Assembly (NCBI GenBank): GCA_029449235.1
Contig: JANATG010000007.1
Span: 2,046,001-2,110,000 of the forward strand
DNA from: Linnemannia schmuckeri
Lineage: Eukaryota > Mortierellomycota > Mortierellomycetes > Mortierellales > Mortierellaceae
Direction: 5' to 3'
Length of the DNA: 64,000 bases
In this document: in pieces, positions 22,581 through 33,402 of the stretch
How the letters are laid out: each line of letters begins with the position of its first letter
Numbering within the stretch: position 1 is the first letter of the stretch
The notes under the pieces: generated by a model
Databases searched by the model: none
Seen by the model: only the letters and a program-made list of their open reading frames with translations
What the model was told of the DNA's origin: nothing
Made by a program: the position numbers and the translations under genes

Positions 22581-23467
22581 GGTTGTGGTGAGGTCTATGG
22601 GGTCTGTGAGACTTCTGGTGTACAAGTGCGACATCATTGTGAAAGTGGGCAGGTTTATGGAGAAGGAAGAGAGGGAAGATGGAGGGAGGAGGAGGCGAAT
22701 GTCTAAACTAGGGTTCATGGGTTTGAAAGACACCTGACCATAAGCAGCTCTTATGCGCCTGACAAAGCGCGACGCAGGGGCTTGAAGGATGGATGCACAG
22801 TAAGTTGCCTTTCAGCTCAAGGACAAAATGGCATCATTCTTCTTGCGTTTAGAAACGGCATGTAGAGCGGAAAAAGTGTACCCTCAAAAAAAAAAAAAAA
22901 AAAAAGAGGGCACGGAGATGGGAAAATACTCTTGATGAAGGAGAAGCCAGAAAACAAAAGCGTGGACAAAAAAAGAAACAAATCGTTTAAGGTTGTTGAG
23001 GACGACGGACGAATGGAATGAGTCCTTCCTTTCCTAGCAACAGCAAATGTAATACCTCAAGGAGAGAAGAAGAGGATAGTAATGTCAATCCCCCTTTATC
23101 CCCTACCATACCACGTGCATCTGTCATGCAATGCGTCTCGCATCTGTAATTGTTATTTGCTCGCGCGACAGGAATTAAAAAAAAATTGCCCGCTCCAGGG
23201 AAACACCGTTTTATCTGTTCTGAGCTTTTGCGCAAAATATGCACAACCCAGGTAATCACAGATGTTCGATTAAGGCGGACAAGAAAAAACGTGTATTAAT
23301 GGTGCTCAATGGGAGGATGGGAGGAGTATCAAACAGAAGAAGGTTGAGGTAGAGAGAAAGACCGAGTGTAAAGACAAGGTTGAGCGCCCGATTCACTACC
23401 AGGCTTCAAAAAAGAAAGCTCTTTTTTGTTTGCTGGCATGTCAAATGCTGTTGAGAGACGGTTGCAT

Positions 23468-24460
23468 TTACAAGGGGACTCGTACGGTGGGGTACATGCT
23501 GGTGAAAGTCTAAGGGCCATCGGCGTTCTCGACAATCTCCAGTGCGCCAATGTAAGATCATGTTTTTCCATACATCTATACATCATAGAAAAAAAAGAGT
23601 ATCTGCATAAGAGTTGCACCATTCATTGCATTGGCAAAGGCCCTACTGCGTCGTAGAGAGATAGAGGGAGGTTACATAACATATTTGGTTCTGATACCAA
23701 TGTCGATCAGGAGATATGAGCCGTTGCAGAGCGACAGGATATGGCCAGGGGAATGGTGAATATGTCCTGCCACCAAACAGTCGACCTATTTCCGTTGAAG
23801 GCAATTGAAAGCAGAAAAATAAAAGAAGAGTATGTACGTTGCGAAAATCACTTTACGCAAGATAAAGCGTCGAGAAAAAAATGGAGAGGCGAATATCATA
23901 CGCCAAGAAGAGTCTATGCCTTTTTCGACGTTATCGCAGATGTTCTCAGAGGTATCCAAACCAGCGCCATAAGCATGGCTCGCCACGGATCCTAATAGAG
24001 AAATAAAAGAAATACAAGTTGCTGTAGCATACAACGAAAAAAAAATGATTCAGTGGTGAGAAGGAAGTGACAATTGCATTTGTGCTTGTTCTCTCACTTT
24101 AAGAGAAGCAGAGACGTCTCCGTCTCACGAGAAAGTAAGTCTGAACTTAAAAGTCTTATGATAGGTATTTTTCTTTCCGTTCTTTCTAAAGACCTTGGTA
24201 AGCACCTCCCATGATTAATCGCGCTCCGGGCGGACCCTGAGCTCTATTCAGCCTAGGCTTGACAAAGAACGTGTTCATATAGCCATTAGAGAAGAATGTA
24301 CGACTGCTCTGAACATGGGCCACCTCGAAGCTGTTGTAGATGAATCGACCAATCCAGCCTGCCTTGTAGTTTGTGCCGCCTTGTGGAAGTCCGCTGAACC
24401 GAAAATGGTGAGTTCTTCAGAACCATTGAGCAATACTTTTCTCGCTGTGACAGCAATAGA
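23468..24460 (-). pseudogene. Calcineurin-like metallophosphatase, copy B (strongly diverged, broken)
   Basis: Matches only the 3' half of the intact gene. Reading the minus strand: a GWIGRFIYNSFEVAHVQ segment at about 24365-24300 (intact copy: GWIGKFVYNSFNITHIQ), a DTSENICDNVEKGIDS segment at about 23960-23900, a VAGHIHHSPGHILSLCNGSY segment at about 23770-23690 (intact: ISGHTAQSSGKVLTLCDNSY) and a last exon GALEIVENADGP interrupted by TAG, ending with TAA at 23468-23470. The 5' half (GDxH, GDxxDRG and GNHE exons) is not recognisable between 24460 and 25300. It is the most decayed of the three copies. Confidence 0.65.
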
Positions 24461-25569
24461 TCCAAAAATAGGCTCCATCGTGAGACCGGAACAAACGCCC
24501 TGTTCATGCTGTTCCTGGTGGGCTTCGATGCCGTATAAATTTGAAAAAGGGAGTAGTGTCTCGGAGTAGCCACAATTAGTTAGTCGGAGAGAGCTGTCTA
24601 CCAAACGTAGGTCTAAGAGTGACGGTAATTGGGGATGGTGTCGACGGAAAAGGAGGTGAAGAGGGATCGACATTAGAAGAATGGGAAAAAAAAGAGGGGG
24701 CGACACATGACCTTACCCATTGTATATCAGACAAAGTGTCAACGAAAACGGCGTTCATGGGGTCGCCGATCTGCTTTTTTGTCAAGAATGACCGGTATTG
24801 ATGACGAGGAAGAGAGAAGAAAAGCGAGTGTCACCAAGTGCAGACGGGCAGAACAAACAAGATGGTTGTTCATCCATTCAGCCAGATCGGAAACGCGTCC
24901 GGAATCTTGAGTGTAACGCGAAATTAAAGTATGTGCGTGTGTGAAGGAGAGCTTGGAATAGGAATACTTGCGGCAAAAGAAAGGCATAGAAGCGTGTAAA
25001 AGGTGGATTAATAAACAATGGGAACATTGAAAGAGCGAAGGTGACTAGAGGTTGTGGAAGGGAAGAGGGTGGCGTTTGGCTAGCTTGTTATTCAACGGAA
25101 TCGCAACATTTTCATACATATGCAGACCTTGAAGCATGTTGCAAAGGCTCTCACTTCCCATCCGTATATCCCTTTCCTGTTCAGCATTCAGGCGCCAATA
25201 CTCACCAGATGAGAAAGGACCATTCCCAGAGCCAATCCAGCACCCATCACAACAACAGCATGCGTAATTATGGCATCGTCGAACTAATTGGTCCATGGTC
25301 ATATTTGTTTTTCCATCTTGTTCCTTTATTTTTGTTGAAAATGTAGGCGCGCCTCATATGGGGACTAGAAAAACCTAGGACAAGGGACTACAATAGCGTA
25401 AAGGAAACAAGAAAAAAAACAGGTTCTCGCGAATGAACAATGATGGTATATCGATATAAACAAAGTGAGCTCTTTTCTTTTCTTCGATGGAAAGGTTCCA
25501 TCTTTTTCAGCCCCTCATCGGCGCTTGTTTTTTGTTGGAGGGAGGGGTATGTTTCTGTTTGATCTCTGT
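24461..25569. other. Region upstream of phosphatase copy B, no supported gene
   Basis: This should hold the 5' half of phosphatase copy B but no metal-binding motif could be found. Short minus-strand open segments exist (24576-24785 with IGDPMNAVFVDTLSDIQW, and 25045-25302), each next to a plausible splice site, but they do not join into a recognisable protein. It could be an unrecognised small gene or decayed exons. The final part, up to 25569, is the 3' flank of the intact phosphatase. Confidence 0.3.
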
Positions 25570-28098
25570 TTAGGAGAGGATGACCTTGCCGGAGGGGTAG
25601 ATGGCAGAGACGGTCTGGGTACCATCGCTGTTTTCGATAATCTCGAGGGCGGCGCGGTTGGCACCTACGGGAATTTGCAAACGGATAAGGAACGTGTCAA
25701 AAGGGAGTGGCAAAGACATTTTGTATGTGGCATGCAAGCGAAGACAACAAACAAGAGCGCTAATTTACCGTAGTAGGCAGTGATGCCGACATCGATGCCG
25801 ATATAGCTGTTGTCGCAGAGAGTCAGGACCTTGCCCGAGGACTGAGCAGTGTGTCCTGAGATCATGCGCTTGACCTGGAAATTACAACAACGGAGAAAAT
25901 TGAAATGAGATACATCTCAGTGCTCAACTGTGCGGCGAAACCCTGGCATACATGCAGGTCATGCAGTTAGGTGGATACTTACGCCGAGGATCTGCTTAAT
26001 GTTCTCGATGACTTCGCAGGTCTCATCCTCACCGGCCTCCTCCTTGGCGAGGTTGCGGTTCCAAATAGGGCCTTTTTGTAATAACATACGCACGTGGAAA
26101 TAAAACCGGTTGGTAGCAAAAAAAAGAGCGAATCAAAAGAAAGGTTAGACCCTGCATGCACAATTATCCGACAAAAACTGGTCCAAGCAAAAAAAAAAAA
26201 AAAAGTATCCAGCCGAAGGTATACATGTAATTTACCATTGGTTGTGAAGATGGGCTCCTTGAACTTCTTGTCTTTGAGGGCCTTGTGGGCAAGGTAATTC
26301 ATCTGATCGATGCCCTTCTTGGCCCAGTCGACGCTCATGTCGGCATGGCTGAAGAGGGTGTGGCCGTTTTGGATATGGGTGATGTTGAAGCTGTTATAGA
26401 CAAACTTGCCGATCCAGCCGGTTTGCATGTCCCAGGCTGCTTTGCGGGCAGTGGCACCACCGAAAGAAGCAGTGTCCTCTTTGGTGACATAGCGGAGGTC
26501 TCCGCCCAAGTTCATCACCTCGTGGCTATTTAGAAGAGGGAGAGAGGGGAGAAGGAGGAGGAGGAGGAGAAAGGAGGGATTCACATGAACCAAATAATAG
26601 AGAGGCAGATATGCGGTTAGTTAAGGAGGAGGATCTGATAACTAGTGTGAAGGTCCATTGCCAATGAGTGGGGAAGGGATAAAGCGGGGGATGTTTGTGG
26701 CAAGTTGTAGGACGCGCGTGGGAAAGCAATTGGCCACGGACAAACTGAGCTACTCGAACTAACCCTCGAAGAGGGCAACCGAAATTTAAATTATTTGTTT
26801 TTTTTTCAGGCCCTGCATTGGAGTAATCGGGGATAGAGTGATTTACGTGAAAGAAAAAAGACGGCGCAGAGGAAGAGGAGCGAGCGTGAGCATGCGCGCG
26901 CTTAAAATGTATTTTGATTCGCTGGAGCAACTTACTTTCCGAGGAGGTTGATGACCTATCGACCAATACACATGGGAAACAGGATCAATGGCGACAGGAT
27001 GAAGGCAACGGAGGGGCAAAGAGTGAGCGAGTAAAGATTTGTCGAGAAAGGAGGTCAAAGAAAAAAAGAAAAAAAGAGTTTTGTGTTAAGATTTGAGCAT
27101 ACGCAAACAAAGTCAATACAACAAGTACAAATGGCGCTCGTCTTTTTCATGGGTCATTCTTGTCTAGGTATAACGCATAAAAACATGAACAAGTGCGAAT
27201 CCCCGGCTACGACACCAAAGAAAGTGCAAACAAAACAAACAACACAAACAAATAAACAAATAAGCATTACGACAACAAAACTACGCAAAAACACAGGGGG
27301 AAGGTCAATGGAGAAAACAAAAAGACCAACCAACGGGAATAAGGCATTCACATCATTCGACATTTAACGCGTTCAAATGATCGTTGAGCATCCAATTAAC
27401 AACAGGGCTTGCCTGGCATCCAATAAACTAACAAGCTAAACAACAACATCAATTAAACAGTTATACAAATTGACCTAACAGAAAAAGAGATACTTACAGC
27501 ACCACCGGCGGCACTAGCCTGACCACGAAGCTTTTGAAGCAGTTTGTAAACATCAATAGTGCCCGCACCTCTGTCAACGTTATCACCCTTGTGGAGAAAT
27601 GGGAAAAAGAGGAAGGTGGGAAAAGGTGAGTGAATGAACCAAGAAAGCAATCAAGTAAACAAACAAGCAAACAAATAATGTAATTGACGACGTTCATGAC
27701 TTATATGTTAAGAGACTTTTGTTATGTTCTTGTTGTTTTCCTTCATTCATGCCATGACATCCCTTAAATTTATGGGCGTCAGTCTGCATTGTAGTTTCAA
27801 TCGCACCCCTGCTCATGAAGAAAAGTGGTGCATGAACCCTGTAACAAGATTATTCCCAGTCCAAATGACAACGCTAATTTATGTAACTTACAGTCTGGAC
27901 AAAGGTGTCCTGGCCAGCGATCCAATCGCCCTTCGAGTCGATGACCTTGGCCATTTGGAGGACTGCAAGAGCCTGCTTGTAGTCACTGTGGATGTCACCG
28001 ACGGCGACAATACGGTTGCTTGCAGCAGAGGCACGGTCAACCTGGATTAATTGGAGGCCCAAGACGGCCACGGCGAGGAGGGAGAAGAAACGAGCCAT
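25570..28098 (-). CDS. Secreted calcineurin-like metallophosphatase (intact copy)
   Basis: Metal-dependent phosphoesterase of the calcineurin-like superfamily, close in motif layout to Shewanella-like protein phosphatases. Seven exons on the minus strand: 28098-27892, 27587-27498, 26955-26936, 26525-26236, 26071-25983, 25874-25769, 25664-25570; frame closes to 298 aa. N-terminal signal peptide (ARFFSLLAVAVLGLQLI, cleavage near residue 25), so it is probably secreted or vacuolar. Metal-site motifs in order: GDIHSDY (34-40), GDNVDRG (70-76), GNHE (105-108), a SHAD motif, and SGHT. Asp, His and Asn ligands all present. Exon 3 is a 20-nt microexon that splits GNHE. Two broken same-strand copies follow downstream. 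The substrate cannot be told from sequence. Confidence 0.85.
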
Positions 28099-29377
28099 GT
28101 TGCTTGTCTGTAGCAATGAACGATTAGGAGAATAGGAGAATAATGGTAAGGGGACGCAGAAAGAAGATTCTTTTTAGCATGGCATGAAAGTAGGGGAGTG
28201 GAATCAGGGGTAAGGCGAAAGGATAGATAAGTACAAAGATGAGGTAAAGAGGCAAAAGGAGGGCAAAAGACGGTGAAGGAGAGTATGCATGAAATCGAGT
28301 ACAAGGAGGAGTTTGCGAGTCAAGGAAAAAGAATTCATGGTGCCATTTTGCTTACATGACTTTGAGGACGATGAAGTGGATGTTTGAAGTGAAGGAAGAG
28401 GGCAGGGGTGAAGTGTAAGAGAAAGGAGGATTGAAGAGCAGGGGTCAGGTCTTTTTATATGTGAATGAAGAACGGATCGTTGCCTTCGGGGAAGATGGTA
28501 CGTGAAAAGAAGAAGACGAATAAGGAGGAAGAGGAGGAGAGGGTGGCCAGCCGGAGGGCCGGACTGGAGTGGACTTTAGGCAGCAAGAGCGATCATTGGA
28601 TGGGAGGCGAGGGTTTGTAACAACGCGTTTGCATTGGACGTCTTGTGGTTGTGGATAAGGGAAGACAGAGTCGCATGTGCAGGAATAGATACCAGGGAGG
28701 ACTGTCAATTAGGTAATTATCTGTAATTGACAATGATCTGTAATTGGTTGTAATCAAATCATGCTCTCGCTTTTTATGCTCTTTGAGTGCTTGCATCGCT
28801 CTCCTTTTCTCTTCTCATCACTCCTTCTTCTTCTTTTTCTTCTTCTTCCCCTCCTGACCAACCCTGCCTTAACCCTACACACATCACTCTCCACTCTCCC
28901 TTCTCCGTCATTTTCAATAACAACCCGTCGTCTTTTTATCTCTTTAACAAACGAGCAAACAAAGTAACACAGCGTACATTACCCCCTGAAAAATGATTCT
29001 AAGAGGCGAGAACAAATACGCCACTCTTTTCACTTTCAGCAAGTTCATCGACATACTCGCGCACACCCGTAAACAACATACACATTATAAGACCCAACAA
29101 GGACATCGATATAAGAGAGACGACAGAGGTGTGACGGAAGAAGCAGATACTTCCCCAGTTTCAACTTGTAGAAACGACTCGCTAGTTTCAGTATCGAGAC
29201 ACACACACTTCTTTGAACCTGGAGACGGATGATTCGGGCCGGACCCACTCTCGCTGAAAGGCAAATGAAACGAGAAAAAGGGCAACGAACTGACCCTGTC
29301 CTTCTTTTTCTCCACTGTCAATTTAACTCCCTTATATCAGCAGCTACTACCCCTAACTATAACTAGCGCCCATCAAC
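28099..29377. promoter_or_regulatory. Divergent promoter region between phosphatase and kinase genes
   Basis: 1.28 kb shared upstream region of the minus-strand phosphatase and the plus-strand kinase. It contains a CT-rich stretch on the + strand at about 28755-28860 and, on the phosphatase side, an AG-rich + strand (CT-rich leader on minus) from 28130 to 28440. No ORF with recognisable features. Individual factor sites were not assigned. Confidence 0.4.
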
Positions 29378-32300
29378 ATGTCCTGGTTGCATTCAAAGAG
29401 TAAGAAGTCACCACGCAGCTTGCAAACATACAGAAAAAACGCACTACCCAGAACACGCACCCACAGCAACCGAAATATACAACACATACACCTGCACAGT
29501 GAGAAAGTGTGCAAAAAAAAACAGCCCAAAAGAGGACTACAGCAACCCACAGCAACAACAAACAACAACAAACGCCATGGAATACTTGGAGAGATCATTT
29601 ATTCTTTTTTACATCATCAACTACAAAAAAACAGAGGATTACCAAACGAAACAAAAAGCGAGAGCGTCTTTTGGTTTTTTATTATTTTCGCTATTAGTGT
29701 GCAATGGGCTGTCGACTACGAGAGTCGAGACATATGGCTTTTTACCTGGAGTACTAATCGCTCATCTGTCACCTCATGTTTTTTTTTGTTGTTGCTTTGT
29801 TGTACCCTTGTTCCAATAGAGCACAAGGAAAAGGAACGTGAGAAGGAGAGAGAAAAGGAAAAAGAAAAGGAAGCCGCCGCCTTGACCGCAACCTTCAATT
29901 CTGCACTCCAGATAAAGTCAAGTCCTCCAGCCCCTGTCTCCTCGGCAACATCCCCGCCAAAGCATCAGGGCAATGGCCACTCCCAGACGCCCTCGTCCTC
30001 CTCAATTCACTCTACCACTCCACCCACCTCTGGCCACTCGCCATCACCCTCGGGACAGACAAACGGAACCGTAGGAAGGGCCGAGGGAGGCGCACCCAAG
30101 AACGGTCTTTTGATCATTCGAGTCGTCGAGGCCCGAGGCCTGACCCTCCCACCCGGCTCCAGTAATCCTCCTTTTGTGCCCAAGCAACAGCAGCAGACCA
30201 CCAGCAACAGAGAGTCGCTTCAGCGCAAGTGGTGGTTGCCCTATGCTGTGCTGGAGTTTGACAAGAACGAAGTCCTGATTGATGCGCTCGGAGGCGAGCT
30301 ATCCAATCCCGTCTGGCAGTACAGAGCTCACTTGTAAGTCGATGCCCCATAGGGTCTATTATTATCGAATGCTCCTTTTTTTGTTGCATGCAATTTTTGG
30401 TTCACGAAGGAGGGAAGAAGGGGTGTTTGGCCATGCAGAACAGCCTGACGACAGAACAACAAAGGATAGAACCAGCAGAATCATCGGCGAGAGCACATCA
30501 TGCATGCACCTTTTGATTGAAGACACCAAAGGAACTTTTTATTGTTGTTTTTGTATTTCACGGTTTGTTTTTCAGCTTGGAAAACGAGAACTCGTAATGT
30601 GGAGGGACTAAACCTTGAGCGAGTAGAGGTTGCTCGCTGGATTGCATTTATGAAATTGGGTGTCTCTCTTTCTTCCTTCACCTGCACGCAGGCTCCCAAC
30701 TTTTTACTTCATCGAGCCGGATGGTCAGCAGCAACAAAAACCAACAATGACAACAGCGGCAACAGGACAACAACAAAAACCGAAAAAAAACATTAGCAAC
30801 AGCAACAAAGCCAAAAAAAAGTCGACCACAGCTCACACGTTCACCTTCTCTCGCTTCCCACATGCCTCCACTGGAACGTTCATGTTAATATTGTTCATTG
30901 TTTCTTTTTCTGATTAGTGACGTCTCGAGAGTCTCTGATGTTCAGCTGTCACTTTATATCCGCATCCCCAATCCCAAGGTTGTAGCGGCAATGGACAAGT
31001 CTGGTAGTATGATGGAGAGCGAGACATCGAGCGAGGATGTCTTCTTAGGTAACGTCAAGCTGGAGCCTCGTTGGGACGAGCAGATGCAGGATGAGTGGTT
31101 CACACTCGGAGGAGGCACCGGCAAGGTGCGCGTTCAAGTCGTGTTCAAGCGAGACAGCGTAAGTTCCCTTTGTAGTTGCTCACCCTTTTCGTTATTTTAG
31201 TATCCGTTGAAGAATGACTTTGATTTATCGGTAAGCTGGATCCACCTAATTTCTTCTCGTGTGTTCTTTTGGATTAGGCGAATACACCTTTGACAATAGA
31301 TGCGTTTGACCTTCTCAAGGTCATCGGCAAGGGCAGTTTTGGAAAGGTATGCATTACAGGACAACTCACAGCGCTGCTGCTATGGAAGATCGACGAACAG
31401 GAAAAAAAGAGGGTTGTGGGGAAGAGGAAGAAGAGGCGACGAATGCGGGTGTTGCTTTGATCCTCCAGAGAAGAAAAGAATACGAATGTTTCTGATCCAT
31501 TCGAGACGGACTAAGGCAGGGAGAGTTGGTTGAGGGGTGAATTATTTGGTTTTCAATGACCGCCTAATTGACATCTGATATCGAAAATATGTCGAAGTGA
31601 TGGTATTGGCCTCTCTTCAAAGTCTTGTTCTTCATGGATGGTTTTGTTATTATTGTCTCAATCTAATGTTTTATTAATATCACCCGTCCCATATTTCTCC
31701 ATTCATACTTGATTATGAAAAATTAGGTCATGCAAGTTCGCAAGCGCGACACTTCCCGTATCTATGCCATGAAGATCATCCGCAAGGCACATATCATCTC
31801 ACGAAGTGAAGTCAATCACACATTGGCAGAACGCACAGTCTTGGCCCAGATCAACAACCCCTTTATCGTCCCCCTCAAGTTTTCGTTCCAGTCGCCTGAA
31901 AAGCTGTATCTGGTCCTGGCCTTTGTCAACGGAGGAGAACTCTTCCATCATTTGCAGCGTGAAGGTCGTTTCAGCGAGGAGAGGTCAAGGTTCTATGCTG
32001 CAGAGCTGATGTGCGCACTCGAGTGTCTTCATGGATTCAATGTGGTCTACCGTGATCTCAAGCCTGAGAATATTTTGCTGGATTACACCGGCCACATCGC
32101 CCTTTGCGATTTTGGGCTGTGCAAGCTCGGCATGACAGAGACAGAGACAACCAACACATTCTGCGGCACCCCCGAGTACCTTGCGCCCGAGTTGTTGTTG
32201 GGCCAGGGCTATACCAAGACTGTCGACTGGTGGACATTGGGCGTGTTACTGTATGAGATGTTGACGGGGCTGCCACCGTTCTATGACGAGAACATTCACG

Positions 32301-32749
32301 AGATGTATAGGAAGATTCTTCAGGATGAGTTGCGCTTCCCCGATGAGGTGGCTCCGGATGCCAGGGCTCTTTTGACGGCGTTGTTGACACGAGATCCTAA
32401 CCAGCGTCTGGGCAACAATGGATCGAGCGCGATCAAGCAGCATGCATTCTTCAAGCCAATTTCGTTCCCTCATTTGATGGCCAAGAAGATTCAGCCTCCG
32501 TTCAAGCCATCAGTGTCGTCTGCGATTGATACGTCGAACTTTGACGAGGAGTTTACGAGTGAGGAGCCATTGGATTCTGTAGTGGAGTCGTCGTTTTTGA
32601 GTGAGACGGTACAGCTGCAGTTCAAGGGATTCACATACAACCCTGCCAACGATGGAGTCCTCGGGGCGAGTATGGCCAACCATGCCGGGCCTTTAGGATC
32701 GTCGGGTGATCGGTCGATATCTGGCCGTGGAGGTCAGCGTGGATACTAA
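29378..32749 (+). CDS. AGC-family protein kinase, Ypk1/Gad8 (SGK-like) type with N-terminal C2-like domain
   Basis: Serine/threonine kinase acting downstream of TORC2 and Pkh/PDK1 in fungi, controlling sphingolipid and plasma-membrane homeostasis (family knowledge). Five exons: 29378-29399, 29820-30333, 30918-31158, 31278-31346, 31727-32749; 622 aa. The start MSWLHSKK fits the family's MSW...KK beginning. C2-like domain about residues 85-255 (LLIIRVVEARGLTLP to GKVRVQVVFKRDS). Kinase: GKGSFGKV (276-283), catalytic Lys298, YRDLKPEN with Asp392, DFG 410-412, activation-loop Thr426 in TFCGTPEY. AGC tail: NFDEEF and hydrophobic motif FKGFTY with phosphosite candidate Thr585. The ETVQLQF and LGASM flanks favour Ypk1/Gad8 over Sch9. 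Intron 1 is a multiple of three and stop-free (see findings). Confidence 0.92.
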
Positions 32750-33402
32750 CATGTCGAGGAGTTCTTTTTTTTTTTTATTATTATTGAATGAAGTAAAAAA
32801 AACCGGAAGCGATATCACCCTGTTTGATGCCATCCGCAAGGATGTGACTGCGAGGGAGGCAAAGAAAGACGAAAAGGAAAAAAAAGGTGCCCAGCGACCA
32901 GATAATAGGAGTGAGGGGGGCAGGAGATGGACTTTGTTCTTCATCCTTTTCAATAACTCATCTACTCGACACTCACTCACTACCCTTTTTCCTCCTCCTC
33001 CTCTTCCTCCTCTTGCACACACACACACCGCAGAAACTCTCATACGCACACAACACCTTATCCCGACCCTTCCATATTTTTTGTCATTCGCCTCACTCTC
33101 CTTCCTCCTTTCTTTCTTTCATACATTTTTTTCCTATCTTCCTTTCCTCCCGCACCATACCCTCACCTCTATTCTTTTGCCGCTTCACCTATACGCACGC
33201 ACACTCCTTGAAGCACACTTCGTCCACACCTCCACTTTTGCCGTTTTATTCTTTTACCCTTTTACCCTTTACGACACAGAAAGACTGCCATTCTCCACAG
33301 ACACAAGGGAAAAGCAAGCCAGAAAAAGTCATACTTACAACAACAACAACAACGACAACATCGACAGTAACATCAGACACAGACAGACAGAGAGACAACA
33401 CT
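32750..33402. promoter_or_regulatory. Promoter and CT-rich leader of the Dcp2 gene
   Basis: 653 bp between the kinase stop and the Dcp2 start. From about 32940 to 33290 the + strand is a dense pyrimidine tract (runs of TTCCTCCTCCTCTTCC, CTTTCTTTC), and the last 70 bases before the ATG are CAA-rich, a pattern typical of fungal transcription start regions and leaders. Open frames here are tract artefacts. Confidence 0.45.

Noticed and set aside
24576..25302. A separate minus-strand gene built from short exons (IGDPMNAVFVDTL and others)
   Set aside because: The segments have plausible splice sites but do not join into a known protein, and no start or end could be justified.
20950..28098. One giant multi-exon gene spanning all phosphatase-like exons
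   Set aside because: The exon set repeats three times in order with separate terminal exons and stops, so these are duplicates.
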